A DNA stretch of 64,000 bases from Pacificimonas flava. GTDB taxonomy: Bacteria > Pseudomonadota > Alphaproteobacteria > Sphingomonadales > Sphingomonadaceae. Of this stretch, positions 31,142 to 39,927 are shown in pieces. Location: assembly GCF_000342165.1 (NCBI RefSeq), contig NZ_AMRV01000001.1, positions 534,344 to 598,343 on the forward strand, in the 5' to 3' direction. How positions within the stretch are numbered: position 1 is the stretch's first letter; every line of letters begins with the position of its first letter. A program made the position numbers and the translations under genes. The notes under the pieces are model-generated. The model was not told where the DNA came from and searched no databases. It saw only the letters and a program-made list of their open reading frames with translations.

Positions 31142-32566
31142 ATGGTTGCAAGCGCCGCCAGCCCCGCCGTCGTCACGCGTTTTGCGCCCTCGCCCACTGG
31201 CTTCCTGCATATCGGCGGCGCGCGCACGGCCCTGTTCAATTATCTTTTCGCCAAGGCGAACGGCGGCGCATTCACGCTGCGCATCGAGGACACGGACCAA
31301 AAGCGCTCCACCGAGGAGGCGATCGACGCCATTCTATCCGGTATGCGCTGGCTCGGCCTCGATTGGGACGGGGACGAGGTTTATCAGTCCGCCCGCGCCC
31401 AGCGGCATGCCGAGGTTGCGCAGGCCCTTCTGGAAAGCGGCGCCGCATATCGCTGCTATGCAAGTGCAGAGGAACTGGCGGAGATGCGGGAGCAGGCTCG
31501 CGCCGAAAAGCGGCCCATCCGCTACGATGGCCGTTGGCGCGACCGCGACCCTTCGGAAGCTCCCGCAGGTGCGCCCTTCACAGTGCGGATCAAGGCGCCC
31601 CGGTCGGGCGAGACGACCATCGACGATGCCGTTCAGGGCCGAGTGACGGTGCCGAACCAGGAACTCGACGATTTCATCCTGCTGCGTTCCGACGGCACCC
31701 CGACATACATGCTGGCGGTCGTCGTCGACGATCACGATATGGGGGTTACGCATGTCATTCGCGGCGACGATCATTTGAACAACGCGTTTCGGCAGAAGGT
31801 CATCATCGAGGCGATGGACTGGGCGCTGCCGACATGGGCGCACATTCCGCTCATCCACGGTCAGGACGGCGCGAAACTATCGAAGCGGCACGGTGCCCTT
31901 GGCGTCGAGGCCTACCGGGACATGGGTTTCCTGCCAGAGGCGCTGGAGAATTATCTGCTGCGGCTCGGCTGGGGTCATGGCGATGAGGATATTCTGGACC
32001 GGACGCGCGCAACGGATCTGTTCAGCCTCAAAGGAATCGGCCGCAATCCCGCCCGTTTCGACATGAAGAAGCTGGAGAACCTGAACGGCCACTATATTCG
32101 CGCCGCGGACGACAGCCGGCTCGCCGGGGTCGCGGTGCCGATGGTGGAGACCGAGCTGGGGCGCAGCCTGACGGCCGGGGAGCGGGAATTGCTGCTGCGC
32201 ACAATCCCGGAATTGAAGCCAAGAGCCAAGACGATCAACGAGTTGGCCGACGGCGCGATGTTCCTGTTTCGCACACGCCCGCTCGCCATGGACGAAAAGG
32301 CCTCGGCACTGCTAGAGAAGGATGGCGGCGACCTGATCGGCAAGGCTCATGCGGTCTTGACGGAGGCGTCGGAGTGGGAGGCCACGGCGCTCGGCGCCCG
32401 GCTAAAGGAGCTTGCCGAACGCGAGGGCGTTGGGCTCGGAAAGGTGGCGCAGCCTCTGCGGGCCGCGCTCACGGGACGCACAGTATCGCCGGGCGTGTTC
32501 GAAATGCTCGAACTGCTCGGCCGCGAGGAAAGCCTCGCAAGGATCAACGACAGGCTGCCCGCCTGA
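31142..32566 (+). CDS. gltX: Glutamyl-tRNA synthetase
   Basis: A 474-aa class I synthetase with the HIGH-type motif [19 protein letters not shown] at the N-terminus and the KMSKS-type motif [11 protein letters not shown] near residue 243. GAGGAAT precedes the ATG. Alphaproteobacteria often have two GltX copies and use one to make Glu-tRNA-Gln as well; which copy this is cannot be told here. gltA follows after 30 bp. A tRNA-Glu(CTC) gene is in the same window at 61.5 kb. Confidence 0.96.
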   Translation: MVASAASPAVVTRFAPSPTGFLHIGGARTALFNYLFAKANGGAFTLRIEDTDQKRSTEEAIDAILSGMRWLGLDWDGDEVYQSARAQRHAEVAQALLESGAAYRCYASAEELAEMREQARAEKRPIRYDGRWRDRDPSEAPAGAPFTVRIKAPRSGETTIDDAVQGRVTVPNQELDDFILLRSDGTPTYMLAVVVDDHDMGVTHVIRGDDHLNNAFRQKVIIEAMDWALPTWAHIPLIHGQDGAKLSKRHGALGVEAYRDMGFLPEALENYLLRLGWGHGDEDILDRTRATDLFSLKGIGRNPARFDMKKLENLNGHYIRAADDSRLAGVAVPMVETELGRSLTAGERELLLRTIPELKPRAKTINELADGAMFLFRTRPLAMDEKASALLEKDGGDLIGKAHAVLTEASEWEATALGARLKELAEREGVGLGKVAQPLRAALTGRTVSPGVFEMLELLGREESLARINDRLPA

Positions 32567-32596
32567 ACGGAGCGGCCAGAGCGAGAGGAAAATCGA

Positions 32597-33883
32597 ATGA
32601 CCGACAATGCGGCGAAACTTTCGGTAGGCGGCGAGAATCTGGAATATCCGGTATTGGAGGGTTCGGTCGGTCCCGAGGTCGTCGATATCCGCAAGTTCTA
32701 TGCGGACTCCGGTCGCTTCACCTATGATCCGGGCTTCACGTCCACCGCCTCCTGCGAATCCAAGCTGACCTTTATCGATGGCGAGAAAGGCATTCTCCTC
32801 CACCGCGGCTACAATATCGAGCAACTCTCCGAAGACTCGAATTTCATGGAAGTCGCCTATCTGATGCTTCGCGGCGAACTGCCGACACCGGACGAGTTCG
32901 ACGATTTCACGCGCACGATCACACTTCATACGATGGTGCACGAGCAGCTTAAAACGCTGTACAACGGCTTCCGCCGCGATGCGCATCCCATGGCGATCAT
33001 GTGCGGCGTCGTCGGCGCGCTCAGCGCCTTTTATCACGACTCGACCGACATCAACGATCCCGAGCAGCGAAAGATCGCCTCCCACCGGCTGATTGCGAAG
33101 ATGCCCACGATCGCCGCGATGGCCTATAAATATGCGATCGGACAGCCGTTCCTCTATCCGGACAATTCCCTCAGCTACACCGGCAACTTCCTGCGCATGA
33201 CCTTCGGCGTGCCGGCGGAAGAATATGAGGTGAACCCCGTCGTCGAGCGTGCGCTGGACCGGATTTTCATCCTGCACGCCGATCATGAGCAGAACGCATC
33301 GACCTCGACCGTACGCCTGGCGGGATCCTCGGGGGCCAATCCGTTCGCCTGTATCGCAGCGGGCATCGCGTGCCTGTGGGGGCCGGCGCATGGCGGCGCG
33401 AACGAAGCCGCGCTGAACATGCTGAAGGAAATCGGCCATCCCAGCCGCATTCCGGAATACATCAAGCGCGCCAAGGACAAGGACGACCCGTTCCGCCTGA
33501 TGGGCTTCGGGCACCGCGTCTACAAGAACTACGATCCGCGCGCGACCGTCATGCGCAAGACCGTGCGTGAGGTTCTCGACTCGCTGGGCGTCGACGACCC
33601 GGTCTTCGATGTGGCGCTGCAGCTTGAGGAAATGGCGCTGAACGATGACTATTTCATCGAGAAGAAGCTGTTCCCGAATGTCGATTTCTATTCCGGCATC
33701 ATTCTCAGCGCCATCGGCTTCCCGACCAGCATGTTTACCGCGCTGTTCGCCCTCGCCCGCACGGTGGGCTGGGTCAGCCAGTGGAACGAGATGATCGAGG
33801 ATCCGGCCCAGCGCATCGGCCGCCCGCGCCAACTCTACACCGGACCGACAGAGCGCCAGTACGTCCCGCTGGACAAGCGCTAA
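32597..33883 (+). CDS. gltA: Citrate synthase
   Basis: A 428-aa hexameric-type (type II) citrate synthase condensing acetyl-CoA with oxaloacetate. Active-site elements are visible: the first His in [14 protein letters not shown], the second in [15 protein letters not shown], and the late Asp/Arg segment [14 protein letters not shown]. It is probably cotranscribed with gltX (30-bp gap) and converges with sdhA. Confidence 0.97.
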   Translation: MTDNAAKLSVGGENLEYPVLEGSVGPEVVDIRKFYADSGRFTYDPGFTSTASCESKLTFIDGEKGILLHRGYNIEQLSEDSNFMEVAYLMLRGELPTPDEFDDFTRTITLHTMVHEQLKTLYNGFRRDAHPMAIMCGVVGALSAFYHDSTDINDPEQRKIASHRLIAKMPTIAAMAYKYAIGQPFLYPDNSLSYTGNFLRMTFGVPAEEYEVNPVVERALDRIFILHADHEQNASTSTVRLAGSSGANPFACIAAGIACLWGPAHGGANEAALNMLKEIGHPSRIPEYIKRAKDKDDPFRLMGFGHRVYKNYDPRATVMRKTVREVLDSLGVDDPVFDVALQLEEMALNDDYFIEKKLFPNVDFYSGIILSAIGFPTSMFTALFALARTVGWVSQWNEMIEDPAQRIGRPRQLYTGPTERQYVPLDKR

Positions 33884-33891
33884 TGTGAGCG

Positions 33892-33922
33892 TGCCGCTCC
33901 GCCGATATGCGGCGGGGCGGCA
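33892..33922 (+). terminator. Strong GC hairpin after gltA
   Basis: TGCCGCTCCGCCG (33892-33904) pairs with CGGCGGGGCGGCA (33910-33922) over 13 positions with a single T-G wobble and a 5-nt loop, 9 bp below the gltA stop. There is no U-run, so it probably ends or protects the transcript with help from Rho. Confidence 0.55.
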
Positions 33923-34278
33923 ACGCGCTGCGAGGCATCGAAAGGATCCGGATTGGGGCGCGCTCCAAGTGGAACGCCTCTCTCTAGATGTCAAACGTCC
34001 CGCAGCCACTCACCGCGAACAGGGCTGCAGCGCTTTGAGCGGGCATATGACCGGCTCAGACAACGCCAAGAAGTTTCGCTGGGAGTTGCGCGACGGGTCC
34101 CGCCGCTTTCATTCGGAACGAGCCCGAAAGCCCTGCCGCCATGCCATCCATGGAGAGTGTGCCAGGCGCACCTGCCCCCGGGCAGCGAGGTTAAAGTCGT
34201 TGGCGCACCCCAAGGATTACGCGGAAATCGCTCCCTCAAAGCCTTGCCGCTCCACTCAGCGCGCGAACCCGCCACCTA

Positions 34279-34314
34279 TGAAAAGGGCAGCGCGCCCGAT
34301 GGGTACGCTGCCCT
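34279..34314 (-). terminator. Rho-independent terminator of sdhCDA
   Basis: AGGGCAGCG (34284-34292) and CGCTGCCCT (34306-34314) form a 9-bp stem. Read on the minus strand it is followed by TTTTC at 34279-34284. It lies 33 bp below the sdhA stop and ends the sdhC-sdhD-sdhA transcript. Confidence 0.75.
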
Positions 34315-34346
34315 AAATTCCCAGAGCCTGCGGCGGGCGTTTCGGC

Positions 34347-36137
34347 TCAGTAAACCCGCTTCTTCGGCTTGATGTAGTCGATCGCGTCGGACAGCGTATA
34401 GCTGTGCACGGGACGGGTATCGAGTTCGACCTGCCCGTCACGGAACCAGCCGAGCGAATGCACCATCCAGTCGTCGTCGTTCCGATCTGGATAATCCTCA
34501 TGCATATGGGCGCCGCGGCTCTCGGTGCGGTTCGAGGCCATTGCCATGGTCATCACCGCCTGCCCGATCATATTGTCGAGTTCCAGCGTCTCGATCAGGT
34601 CGGTGTTCCAGATCAGGCCGCGATCCGTTACGTTGAGATCCGCCATGCGTTGATAGACGGCGTCGATCTTCTGCTTGCCCTCGTCGAGAATTTCGCTGGT
34701 CCGGAATACGGCGCAATTGTTCTGCATCGTCTTCTGCATCGCGGTGCGAACCTCTGCCGTCGGCGAGCCGCCGCTGGCGTTCCGGAACCGGTCCAGCCGG
34801 GTCAGCGCCTTCTCGTCCGCGCTCTTGTCGATATCGCCATGCTTCGTGCCGGGCTTCGTGATCTCCTGGATCCGGTGCGCCGCACCGCGCCCGAACACGA
34901 CAAGATCGATCAGGCTGTTCGACCCGAGCCGGTTGGCACCGTGCACGCTGACGCAGCCTGCCTCTCCCACGGCGAAGAGGCCGGGAACGATCGCGTCCGG
35001 ATCTCCATCGCGCTTGGTCACGACCTCGCCATGATAGTTCGTCGGAATGCCGCCCATGTTGTAGTGGACGGTGGGGGTCACCGGGATCGGCGCCTTCGTC
35101 ACGTCGACGCCGGCGAAGATCTTCGCCGTTTCGGAAATACCGGGCAGCCGCTCGTGCAGGATGTCCGGTTCGATATGATCGAGGTGAAGGAAGATATGAT
35201 CCCCCTCCTTGCCGACGCCGCGCCCTTCGCGCATTTCCATCGCCATCGAGCGCGAGACCACATCGCGGCTCGCAAGATCCTTTGCGCTCGGGGCGTAGCG
35301 CTCCATGAAACGCTCGCCCTCGGAATTCGTCAGATACCCGCCCTCGCCGCGCGCACCCTCGGTGATCAGGACACCTGCACCATAGATACCCGTGGGGTGG
35401 AACTGCACGAATTCCATATCCTGCATCGGCAGGCCGGCACGCAGCACCATGCCGCCGCCATCGCCCGTGCAGGTGTGCGCCGACGTGGCGGAGAAATATG
35501 CGCGGCCATAGCCGCCGGTCGCCAGTACGGTGTTGTGCGCGCGAAAGCGGTGAATCTTGCCCGTTTCCATCTCCATGGCGATGACACCGCGGCACGCACC
35601 ATCTTCATCCATGATCAGGTCGAGGGCAAAGAATTCGATGAAGAAGTCGGCGTCGAACCGCAGCGACTGCTGATAAAGCGCATGCAGCATCGCGTGACCC
35701 GTCCGGTCGGCGGCGGCGCAGGTGCGCTGTGCAGCCGGCCCCTCACCCATGTTCTGGGTCATGCCGCCAAAGGCGCGCTGGTAGATCTTGCCCTCGGGCG
35801 TGCGGCTGAACGGCACGCCGAAATGTTCCAGCTCGTAGACCGCGGCCGGCGCCTCGCGGCACAGATATTCGATGGCATCCTGATCGCCCAGCCAGTCCGA
35901 TCCCTTCACGGTATCGAACATGTGCCAAGTCCAATGGTCCGGTCCCATATTGCCGAGGGAGGCGGCGATCCCGCCCTGCGCGGCAACCGTGTGCGAACGC
36001 GTTGGAAACACCTTCGTAATGCAGGCCGTCTTCAGCCCGGTTTCCGCGATCCCCATGGTTGCGCGCAGGCCGGAACCGCCCGCGCCGACAACCACGGCAT
36101 CATAGGTATGATCGATGATCTCGTAAGCGTCGCTCAT
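34347..36137 (-). CDS. sdhA: Succinate dehydrogenase flavoprotein subunit
   Basis: The 596-aa FAD subunit of complex II. The dinucleotide fold [15 protein letters not shown] is near residue 16, the covalent-FAD His lies in [14 protein letters not shown], and the active-site stretch [13 protein letters not shown] and the [18 protein letters not shown] segment are present. The start [13 protein letters not shown] is chosen over an ATG 40 codons upstream that would run into sdhD. A terminator follows, and sdhB is not next to it, which is unusual. Confidence 0.97.
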   Translation of the reverse strand: MSDAYEIIDHTYDAVVVGAGGSGLRATMGIAETGLKTACITKVFPTRSHTVAAQGGIAASLGNMGPDHWTWHMFDTVKGSDWLGDQDAIEYLCREAPAAVYELEHFGVPFSRTPEGKIYQRAFGGMTQNMGEGPAAQRTCAAADRTGHAMLHALYQQSLRFDADFFIEFFALDLIMDEDGACRGVIAMEMETGKIHRFRAHNTVLATGGYGRAYFSATSAHTCTGDGGGMVLRAGLPMQDMEFVQFHPTGIYGAGVLITEGARGEGGYLTNSEGERFMERYAPSAKDLASRDVVSRSMAMEMREGRGVGKEGDHIFLHLDHIEPDILHERLPGISETAKIFAGVDVTKAPIPVTPTVHYNMGGIPTNYHGEVVTKRDGDPDAIVPGLFAVGEAGCVSVHGANRLGSNSLIDLVVFGRGAAHRIQEITKPGTKHGDIDKSADEKALTRLDRFRNASGGSPTAEVRTAMQKTMQNNCAVFRTSEILDEGKQKIDAVYQRMADLNVTDRGLIWNTDLIETLELDNMIGQAVMTMAMASNRTESRGAHMHEDYPDRNDDDWMVHSLGWFRDGQVELDTRPVHSYTLSDAIDYIKPKKRVY

Positions 36138-36147
36138 GAATATGCTT

Positions 36148-36531
36148 TCAGGCCCCGAAGGCGATGGTGAGAATTGAGAAGACCGAAAGAGCCGCGCAGA
36201 TGATCGCGAAAGCGGTCGACAGGAGGAGGAGTGTGACGCGCGTGCCGCCGGCTGCATAATCCTCGATCATGACCTGCATGCCAAGGCGCAGGTGCCAGAA
36301 GACGTTGAGCGTCAAGAGCACCATCGGCACCGCGACGAAGGGCTGACGCAGCCACTCGATCATGGTGAAATGATCAAGCACCGGCAGTGTCAGGATCGAC
36401 GCCAGGAACCATGTGAACAGCAACAGATTTCCGACAGCCGTCAGTCGCTGCATCCACCAGTGATGCGCGCCTTCCTTGGCGGAACCCAGCCCGCGGACCT
36501 GACCCAGCGGCGTTCCTCGCTTGACGAACAT
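36148..36531 (-). CDS. sdhD: Succinate dehydrogenase membrane anchor subunit
   Basis: A 127-aa protein with three membrane segments (about 33-53, 62-82 and 98-122). The start [21 protein letters not shown] is the conserved N-terminal motif of Sdh[19 protein letters not shown] precedes the first membrane helix. The His in [17 protein letters not shown] is the likely heme b ligand. It lies 14 bp after sdhC and 10 bp before sdhA. Confidence 0.92.
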   Translation of the reverse strand: MFVKRGTPLGQVRGLGSAKEGAHHWWMQRLTAVGNLLLFTWFLASILTLPVLDHFTMIEWLRQPFVAVPMVLLTLNVFWHLRLGMQVMIEDYAAGGTRVTLLLLSTAFAIICAALSVFSILTIAFGA

Positions 36532-36545
36532 AGCGTGCGCTCCCC

Positions 36546-36938
36546 TTAACGCAGGAGGACGAACAGCCAGAAGGCCGCCGTCGCAGGAATGGAAAAGATC
36601 CACGTCAGCGTCGCCGACAGCTTGGACCGTTCTATGCTCAATCCAGCCCCGGTATCCATGCCGAGGTGACGGACGCCGGAGGCCGCATGCTGGAAGATCG
36701 CCCAGGTCAGCCCGATCCCGACGATCACACCGATGGGCCCGCGCGCGACCGCCAGAAACGTCATATAGGCATCGGGACCGCTCGCAGCTGCCACCAGCCA
36801 CCAGGTGAAAAGCGCTCCCCCGACGATCGCCATCCCGTTACCGGTAATGCGGTGCGTGATCGAGGTGATCGCATGCACGCGCCAGCGCCAGATGCTGAGA
36901 TGCGGAGAGAGCGGACGGACCTGCGGACGCGTCGCCAT
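36546..36938 (-). CDS. sdhC: Succinate dehydrogenase cytochrome b556 subunit
   Basis: A 130-aa membrane protein with the family opening RPLSPHLSIWRWRVHAITSI, the SITHRITG segment and the heme-ligand His in HAASGVRHLGMDTG. Three membrane segments are visible. First gene of sdhC-sdhD-sdhA. Confidence 0.95.
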   Translation of the reverse strand: MATRPQVRPLSPHLSIWRWRVHAITSITHRITGNGMAIVGGALFTWWLVAAASGPDAYMTFLAVARGPIGVIVGIGLTWAIFQHAASGVRHLGMDTGAGLSIERSKLSATLTWIFSIPATAAFWLFVLLR

Positions 36939-37090
36939 AGACTACCCTTTGGTTACTTGATGTATCTGGGCGTCTAATTACGCCTCAGCGCGCCGCCTGC
37001 AACCATCAATCCGTCGTTGGTCCCGTCGGCACGGGAGTCCTCCAGCCCACATGGGCCGCAGCGCCTTGTCCGGTCCCGCCTCGATCAAAT

Positions 37091-37456
37091 CTAGCGCGGC
37101 AGTGCCCGCAGGCGGGCAAGCGTCGAGAATTTGGGATTGTCGACGGCGAGGCGCGCCGCAACGAAGTCGCTCATCTGCGCAAGCATGCCGGGATCCACCG
37201 CGACGACCTCGCCGCGGCGGATCGCAGCGCAATAGGCGCGGCACGCCTCCGCCGCGATCTCGCCGGTCTCGCGCGCATAAAAGGCCGTCTCGTCCGGCAA
37301 CGGATCCTGACGCGCCTCCCGCGCGATGATCGCCAGGGCGTTGCAGGCCACGCGCGCATGAAATGCCTGCCGCCCGTCGAGCCCGCCGGAAACCTCTTCG
37401 ATGAAGCCGGCGACGGCCTCCGCCAAGTCGGCGATACCGATCCCGCCGTTCATCAT
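37091..37456 (-). CDS. DUF6285 domain protein
   Basis: A 121-aa helical protein starting MMNGGIGIADLAEAVAGFIE. Its ATG overlaps the stop of the phosphotransferase gene upstream (ATGA), so the two are made together. Small proteins of this kind are often found next to APH-type kinases and acyl-CoA dehydrogenases; the function is not known to me. No catalytic motif can be seen. Confidence 0.7.
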   Translation of the reverse strand: MMNGGIGIADLAEAVAGFIEEVSGGLDGRQAFHARVACNALAIIAREARQDPLPDETAFYARETGEIAAEACRAYCAAIRRGEVVAVDPGMLAQMSDFVAARLAVDNPKFSTLARLRALPR

Positions 37457-38457
37457 AGGCGTCCTTCCCGCAACATGTAGACGATGTCCGCCTCGGCCTC
37501 CGACACCCTTCGGCCGATCGCGGCACGCTCGACGGAGACGGTCTCTCCGCTGCGATAGCCTGCCGCCATCTGCATGCACATGATGCCCCAGCGCAGCGAC
37601 CCCAGCATCTCGAACGCCGCCGCTGCGTCCGGATCCACAGGCTCTCCGCCCGCGCGCTCATAGGCGCGGTAGAACGCCTCCCGCTCCCCGAAACCACCGA
37701 CCGGCTTTCGCCAATTCCCGAAGCGCCAGGTGTTCGTGCACAGCCATCCGATATCGAGCAACGGATCACCGAAATGCGCCAGTTCCCAATCCAGAACCGA
37801 ACGGAGTCCCTCCCCGCCGATGATAAAATTGCCGGAACGGAAATCGCCATGCACCAAAGCGGGCCGTGAACAGGTGGAAAGGCGCCTCTTCAGATGGGCA
37901 AAGGCCAACTCGAAGACGGGCACTGCGCCCCGGAGCGCGTCATACGAGTCCATGAGGGCCTGCAACTGAGCCGGGCCGTCCAGGGTCTGAAGCCCGAGAC
38001 CCGCAAATTCCTGCGTATCGATGCTGTGCAAGCGTGCAAGAGCGGTCGCGGTCTGGTCGGTCATTGCCGCCCGCGCGCCAGCATATTCCTGCTGCCGTAA
38101 ATAGCGGGGCGCAAGCGTCTCGCCTTCGACGAACGCCATGACGAAGCCGTCGCCGAGGCCGTCCTGTGGGGTCAGCACCAGAAGGATATCGGGAACCGGC
38201 ACCCCGCCCCGTCCGGCCCGTGTCTGAACGGCGGCCTGCACAGCCCTGCTCATGGAACGCGCGCCCTCTTCCGCAAAGGACTGCTGCAACACCATCGGAT
38301 AGTCTTCACCGCCGCGTGTCGCCTTCAGCGCGTAGCTCATTGATGCCGCTCCCCCGGATAGCGGCGTCATCGCGTGCACACCGATATCGGCCCCACACGA
38401 CGCCGACAACAACGCAGACAATCGGGCGCGGACAGTCTCGGAATCGGGTTCGCTCAT
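37453..38457 (-). CDS. Phosphotransferase family protein (APH fold; acyl-CoA-pathway type)
   Basis: A 334-aa protein with the aminoglycoside-phosphotransferase/choline-kinase fold: Brenner motif LVHGDFRSGNFII near residue 207 and the metal-binding VLDWELAHFGDPLLDIGWLC near 227. Similarity is to the kinase part of ACAD10/ACAD11-like proteins, which phosphorylate hydroxyacyl-CoA, not to drug-resistance enzymes; this assignment is from pattern recall. The start MSEPDSETV is chosen; the frame runs 13 codons further. Cotranscribed with the DUF6285 gene; no acyl-CoA dehydrogenase is adjacent. Confidence 0.75.
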   Translation of the reverse strand: MSEPDSETVRARLSALLSASCGADIGVHAMTPLSGGAASMSYALKATRGGEDYPMVLQQSFAEEGARSMSRAVQAAVQTRAGRGGVPVPDILLVLTPQDGLGDGFVMAFVEGETLAPRYLRQQEYAGARAAMTDQTATALARLHSIDTQEFAGLGLQTLDGPAQLQALMDSYDALRGAVPVFELAFAHLKRRLSTCSRPALVHGDFRSGNFIIGGEGLRSVLDWELAHFGDPLLDIGWLCTNTWRFGNWRKPVGGFGEREAFYRAYERAGGEPVDPDAAAAFEMLGSLRWGIMCMQMAAGYRSGETVSVERAAIGRRVSEAEADIVYMLREGRL

Positions 38458-38536
38458 AGTTGAGTGTTTTTTAACGCGGCGAGTGCAAGCTGGCACCCGT
38501 CAGGAAAGGCAGTCTTGGGGAAGGTCGTAACAGCAA

Positions 38537-39886
38537 ATGAAAATTGGCACCGCGCATGAGCGCCCGCTCGACTTTGACGGACTGTCCGTAGAAAAACGCC
38601 TGAAGGCCTTTGCCATCGACGAGGACACGGTCGCGGCGATTGATATCTTCGCGCCGATCCTGCAGCGACACTCCCGGCGTCTGGCCGAAACCTACTGGTC
38701 CGTCTTTGCAGACATCGACGGTATCGAGATCACGCAGGCGCAGTGGGACCGGCAGATCGACTTCGCGACCAACTATTCGATGCGCCGCTTCACACCGCCC
38801 ATCGATCGGGAATGGATGATCTCCGTGCTGGAAGCTGGCGCGCGGGTGCATCGCGGCGGCCGCTCCCCCTTTGCCGCCATCGGCGCACTGAATCAGTCGC
38901 ACGCCGAGGCCATCGAGATATTAAGAGAAGAGATCACCGACGCTCGGCAGACGCAGCATCTGTTCGTCCATCTGCGCCGCATCTTCGCGCTGGAGGTCGA
39001 ACTGTTCATGACGTCGATCCAGCGCCGGATTGCGGAACTCGCAACCGCGCAATTGCAATCGCAGGGACGACGCTTTCAGGACGATATCGCAGCGGCGGTC
39101 GAGCTCGCCTCGGCCAAAAGCCGGGCCGCGCGGGAACAGTCTGCGAATGCCGAAACTGTTACGCAGAATCTGCTCGCCCGCGCCGCCGAGGTCGCGACCG
39201 CCGCCGAACAGTCGGCGATGGCCATGCGCGAGGCTGCGGAAACGTCGACCGGACTCATTCGCGCCATCGAGGAAACACGTTCGGCTGTAGACAACGCCTC
39301 CGACGTGGTCGATCGCGCGACGGCACAAGCGAACGATGCAGTCGACCTCGCTTCGATCCTGGCGGAGCATACCCGTGCCGTCGAATCGATTGTCAGCCTG
39401 ATCCGCAACATTGCGGGGCAGACGAACCTTCTTGCGCTGAATGCGACCATCGAGGCCGCAAGAGCCGGAGAAAGCGGCCGGGGGTTCGCCGTGGTCGCCT
39501 CCGAAGTCAAAAGCCTTGCCGGCCAGACCGCGCGTGCAACAGACGACATCGCCCGCAAGATCGCGGACATTCAGAACTCTTCGGCAAAGGCGGTGGCGGC
39601 GAACCGCTCCATCCTGGAAACCGTGGACGGCGTTCGCGGCTCCGCTGAACGCATCCGTGAGGCGATGGACCGTCAATCCGCGACGGTCACCATGATCACG
39701 GGCTCCGTCGACGAAACGGCGATCAGCGCCGACAGCATGTCGGAGGCGATCGCAAGCATCCGCCTGACGACCGAAACCATGGCAAAGGACCTCAGCGGCG
39801 CCGCGACCTCATCCAGCGAAGTCGACGAACGCATCGCCGGACTGCAGCAAAGTGCCGCCACGTTCCTCCGTTCCTTTGCAGCCTGA
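38537..39886 (+). CDS. Soluble globin-coupled sensor chemoreceptor (protoglobin plus MCP signalling domain)
   Basis: A 449-aa protein without membrane segments. Residues about 20-165 form a globin-coupled-sensor domain; His105 in [18 protein letters not shown] is the likely proximal heme ligand. A long coiled coil follows, then an MCP signalling hairpin with [20 protein letters not shown] near 290 and the [15 protein letters not shown] tip. It should sense O2 or another gas ligand in the cytoplasm, like HemAT, and act on CheA/CheW, none of which is in the window. It diverges from the phosphotransferase gene. Confidence 0.85.
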   Translation: MKIGTAHERPLDFDGLSVEKRLKAFAIDEDTVAAIDIFAPILQRHSRRLAETYWSVFADIDGIEITQAQWDRQIDFATNYSMRRFTPPIDREWMISVLEAGARVHRGGRSPFAAIGALNQSHAEAIEILREEITDARQTQHLFVHLRRIFALEVELFMTSIQRRIAELATAQLQSQGRRFQDDIAAAVELASAKSRAAREQSANAETVTQNLLARAAEVATAAEQSAMAMREAAETSTGLIRAIEETRSAVDNASDVVDRATAQANDAVDLASILAEHTRAVESIVSLIRNIAGQTNLLALNATIEAARAGESGRGFAVVASEVKSLAGQTARATDDIARKIADIQNSSAKAVAANRSILETVDGVRGSAERIREAMDRQSATVTMITGSVDETAISADSMSEAIASIRLTTETMAKDLSGAATSSSEVDERIAGLQQSAATFLRSFAA

Positions 39887-39927
39887 AACGGCGTCAAGGG
39901 TTTGGCAGGAGCTCGTAACCGCTTCGG

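Larger units (their letters stand above)
33884..34346. other. Convergent intergenic region gltA / sdhA (463 bp), no gene recognised
   Basis: It holds a hairpin after gltA (33892-33922) and a terminator for sdhA (34279-34314). The 350 bp between them show several short stems, for example GCAGCC at 34002-34007 with GGCTGC at 34023-34028, and patchy conservation-like GC runs. I compared it by eye with tmRNA, 6S, RNase P and SRP RNA signatures and found none. ORFs in it are short and have no recognisable domain. A small RNA remains possible. Confidence 0.4.

Noticed and set aside
33923..34278. Candidate tmRNA, 6S RNA, RNase P RNA or SRP RNA
   Set aside because: None of the conserved core sequences of these RNAs could be found on either strand by eye.
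33885..34316. 143-codon plus-strand ORF after gltA
   Set aside because: It runs through both hairpins, has no domain or ribosome binding site, and is rich in Arg/Pro/Ala as expected of random GC-rich sequence.
36978..37850. Long minus-strand ORF of 290 codons overlapping the DUF6285 and phosphotransferase genes
   Set aside because: It is in another frame of two well-supported genes, Arg/Ser/Cys-rich, and has no recognisable domain.
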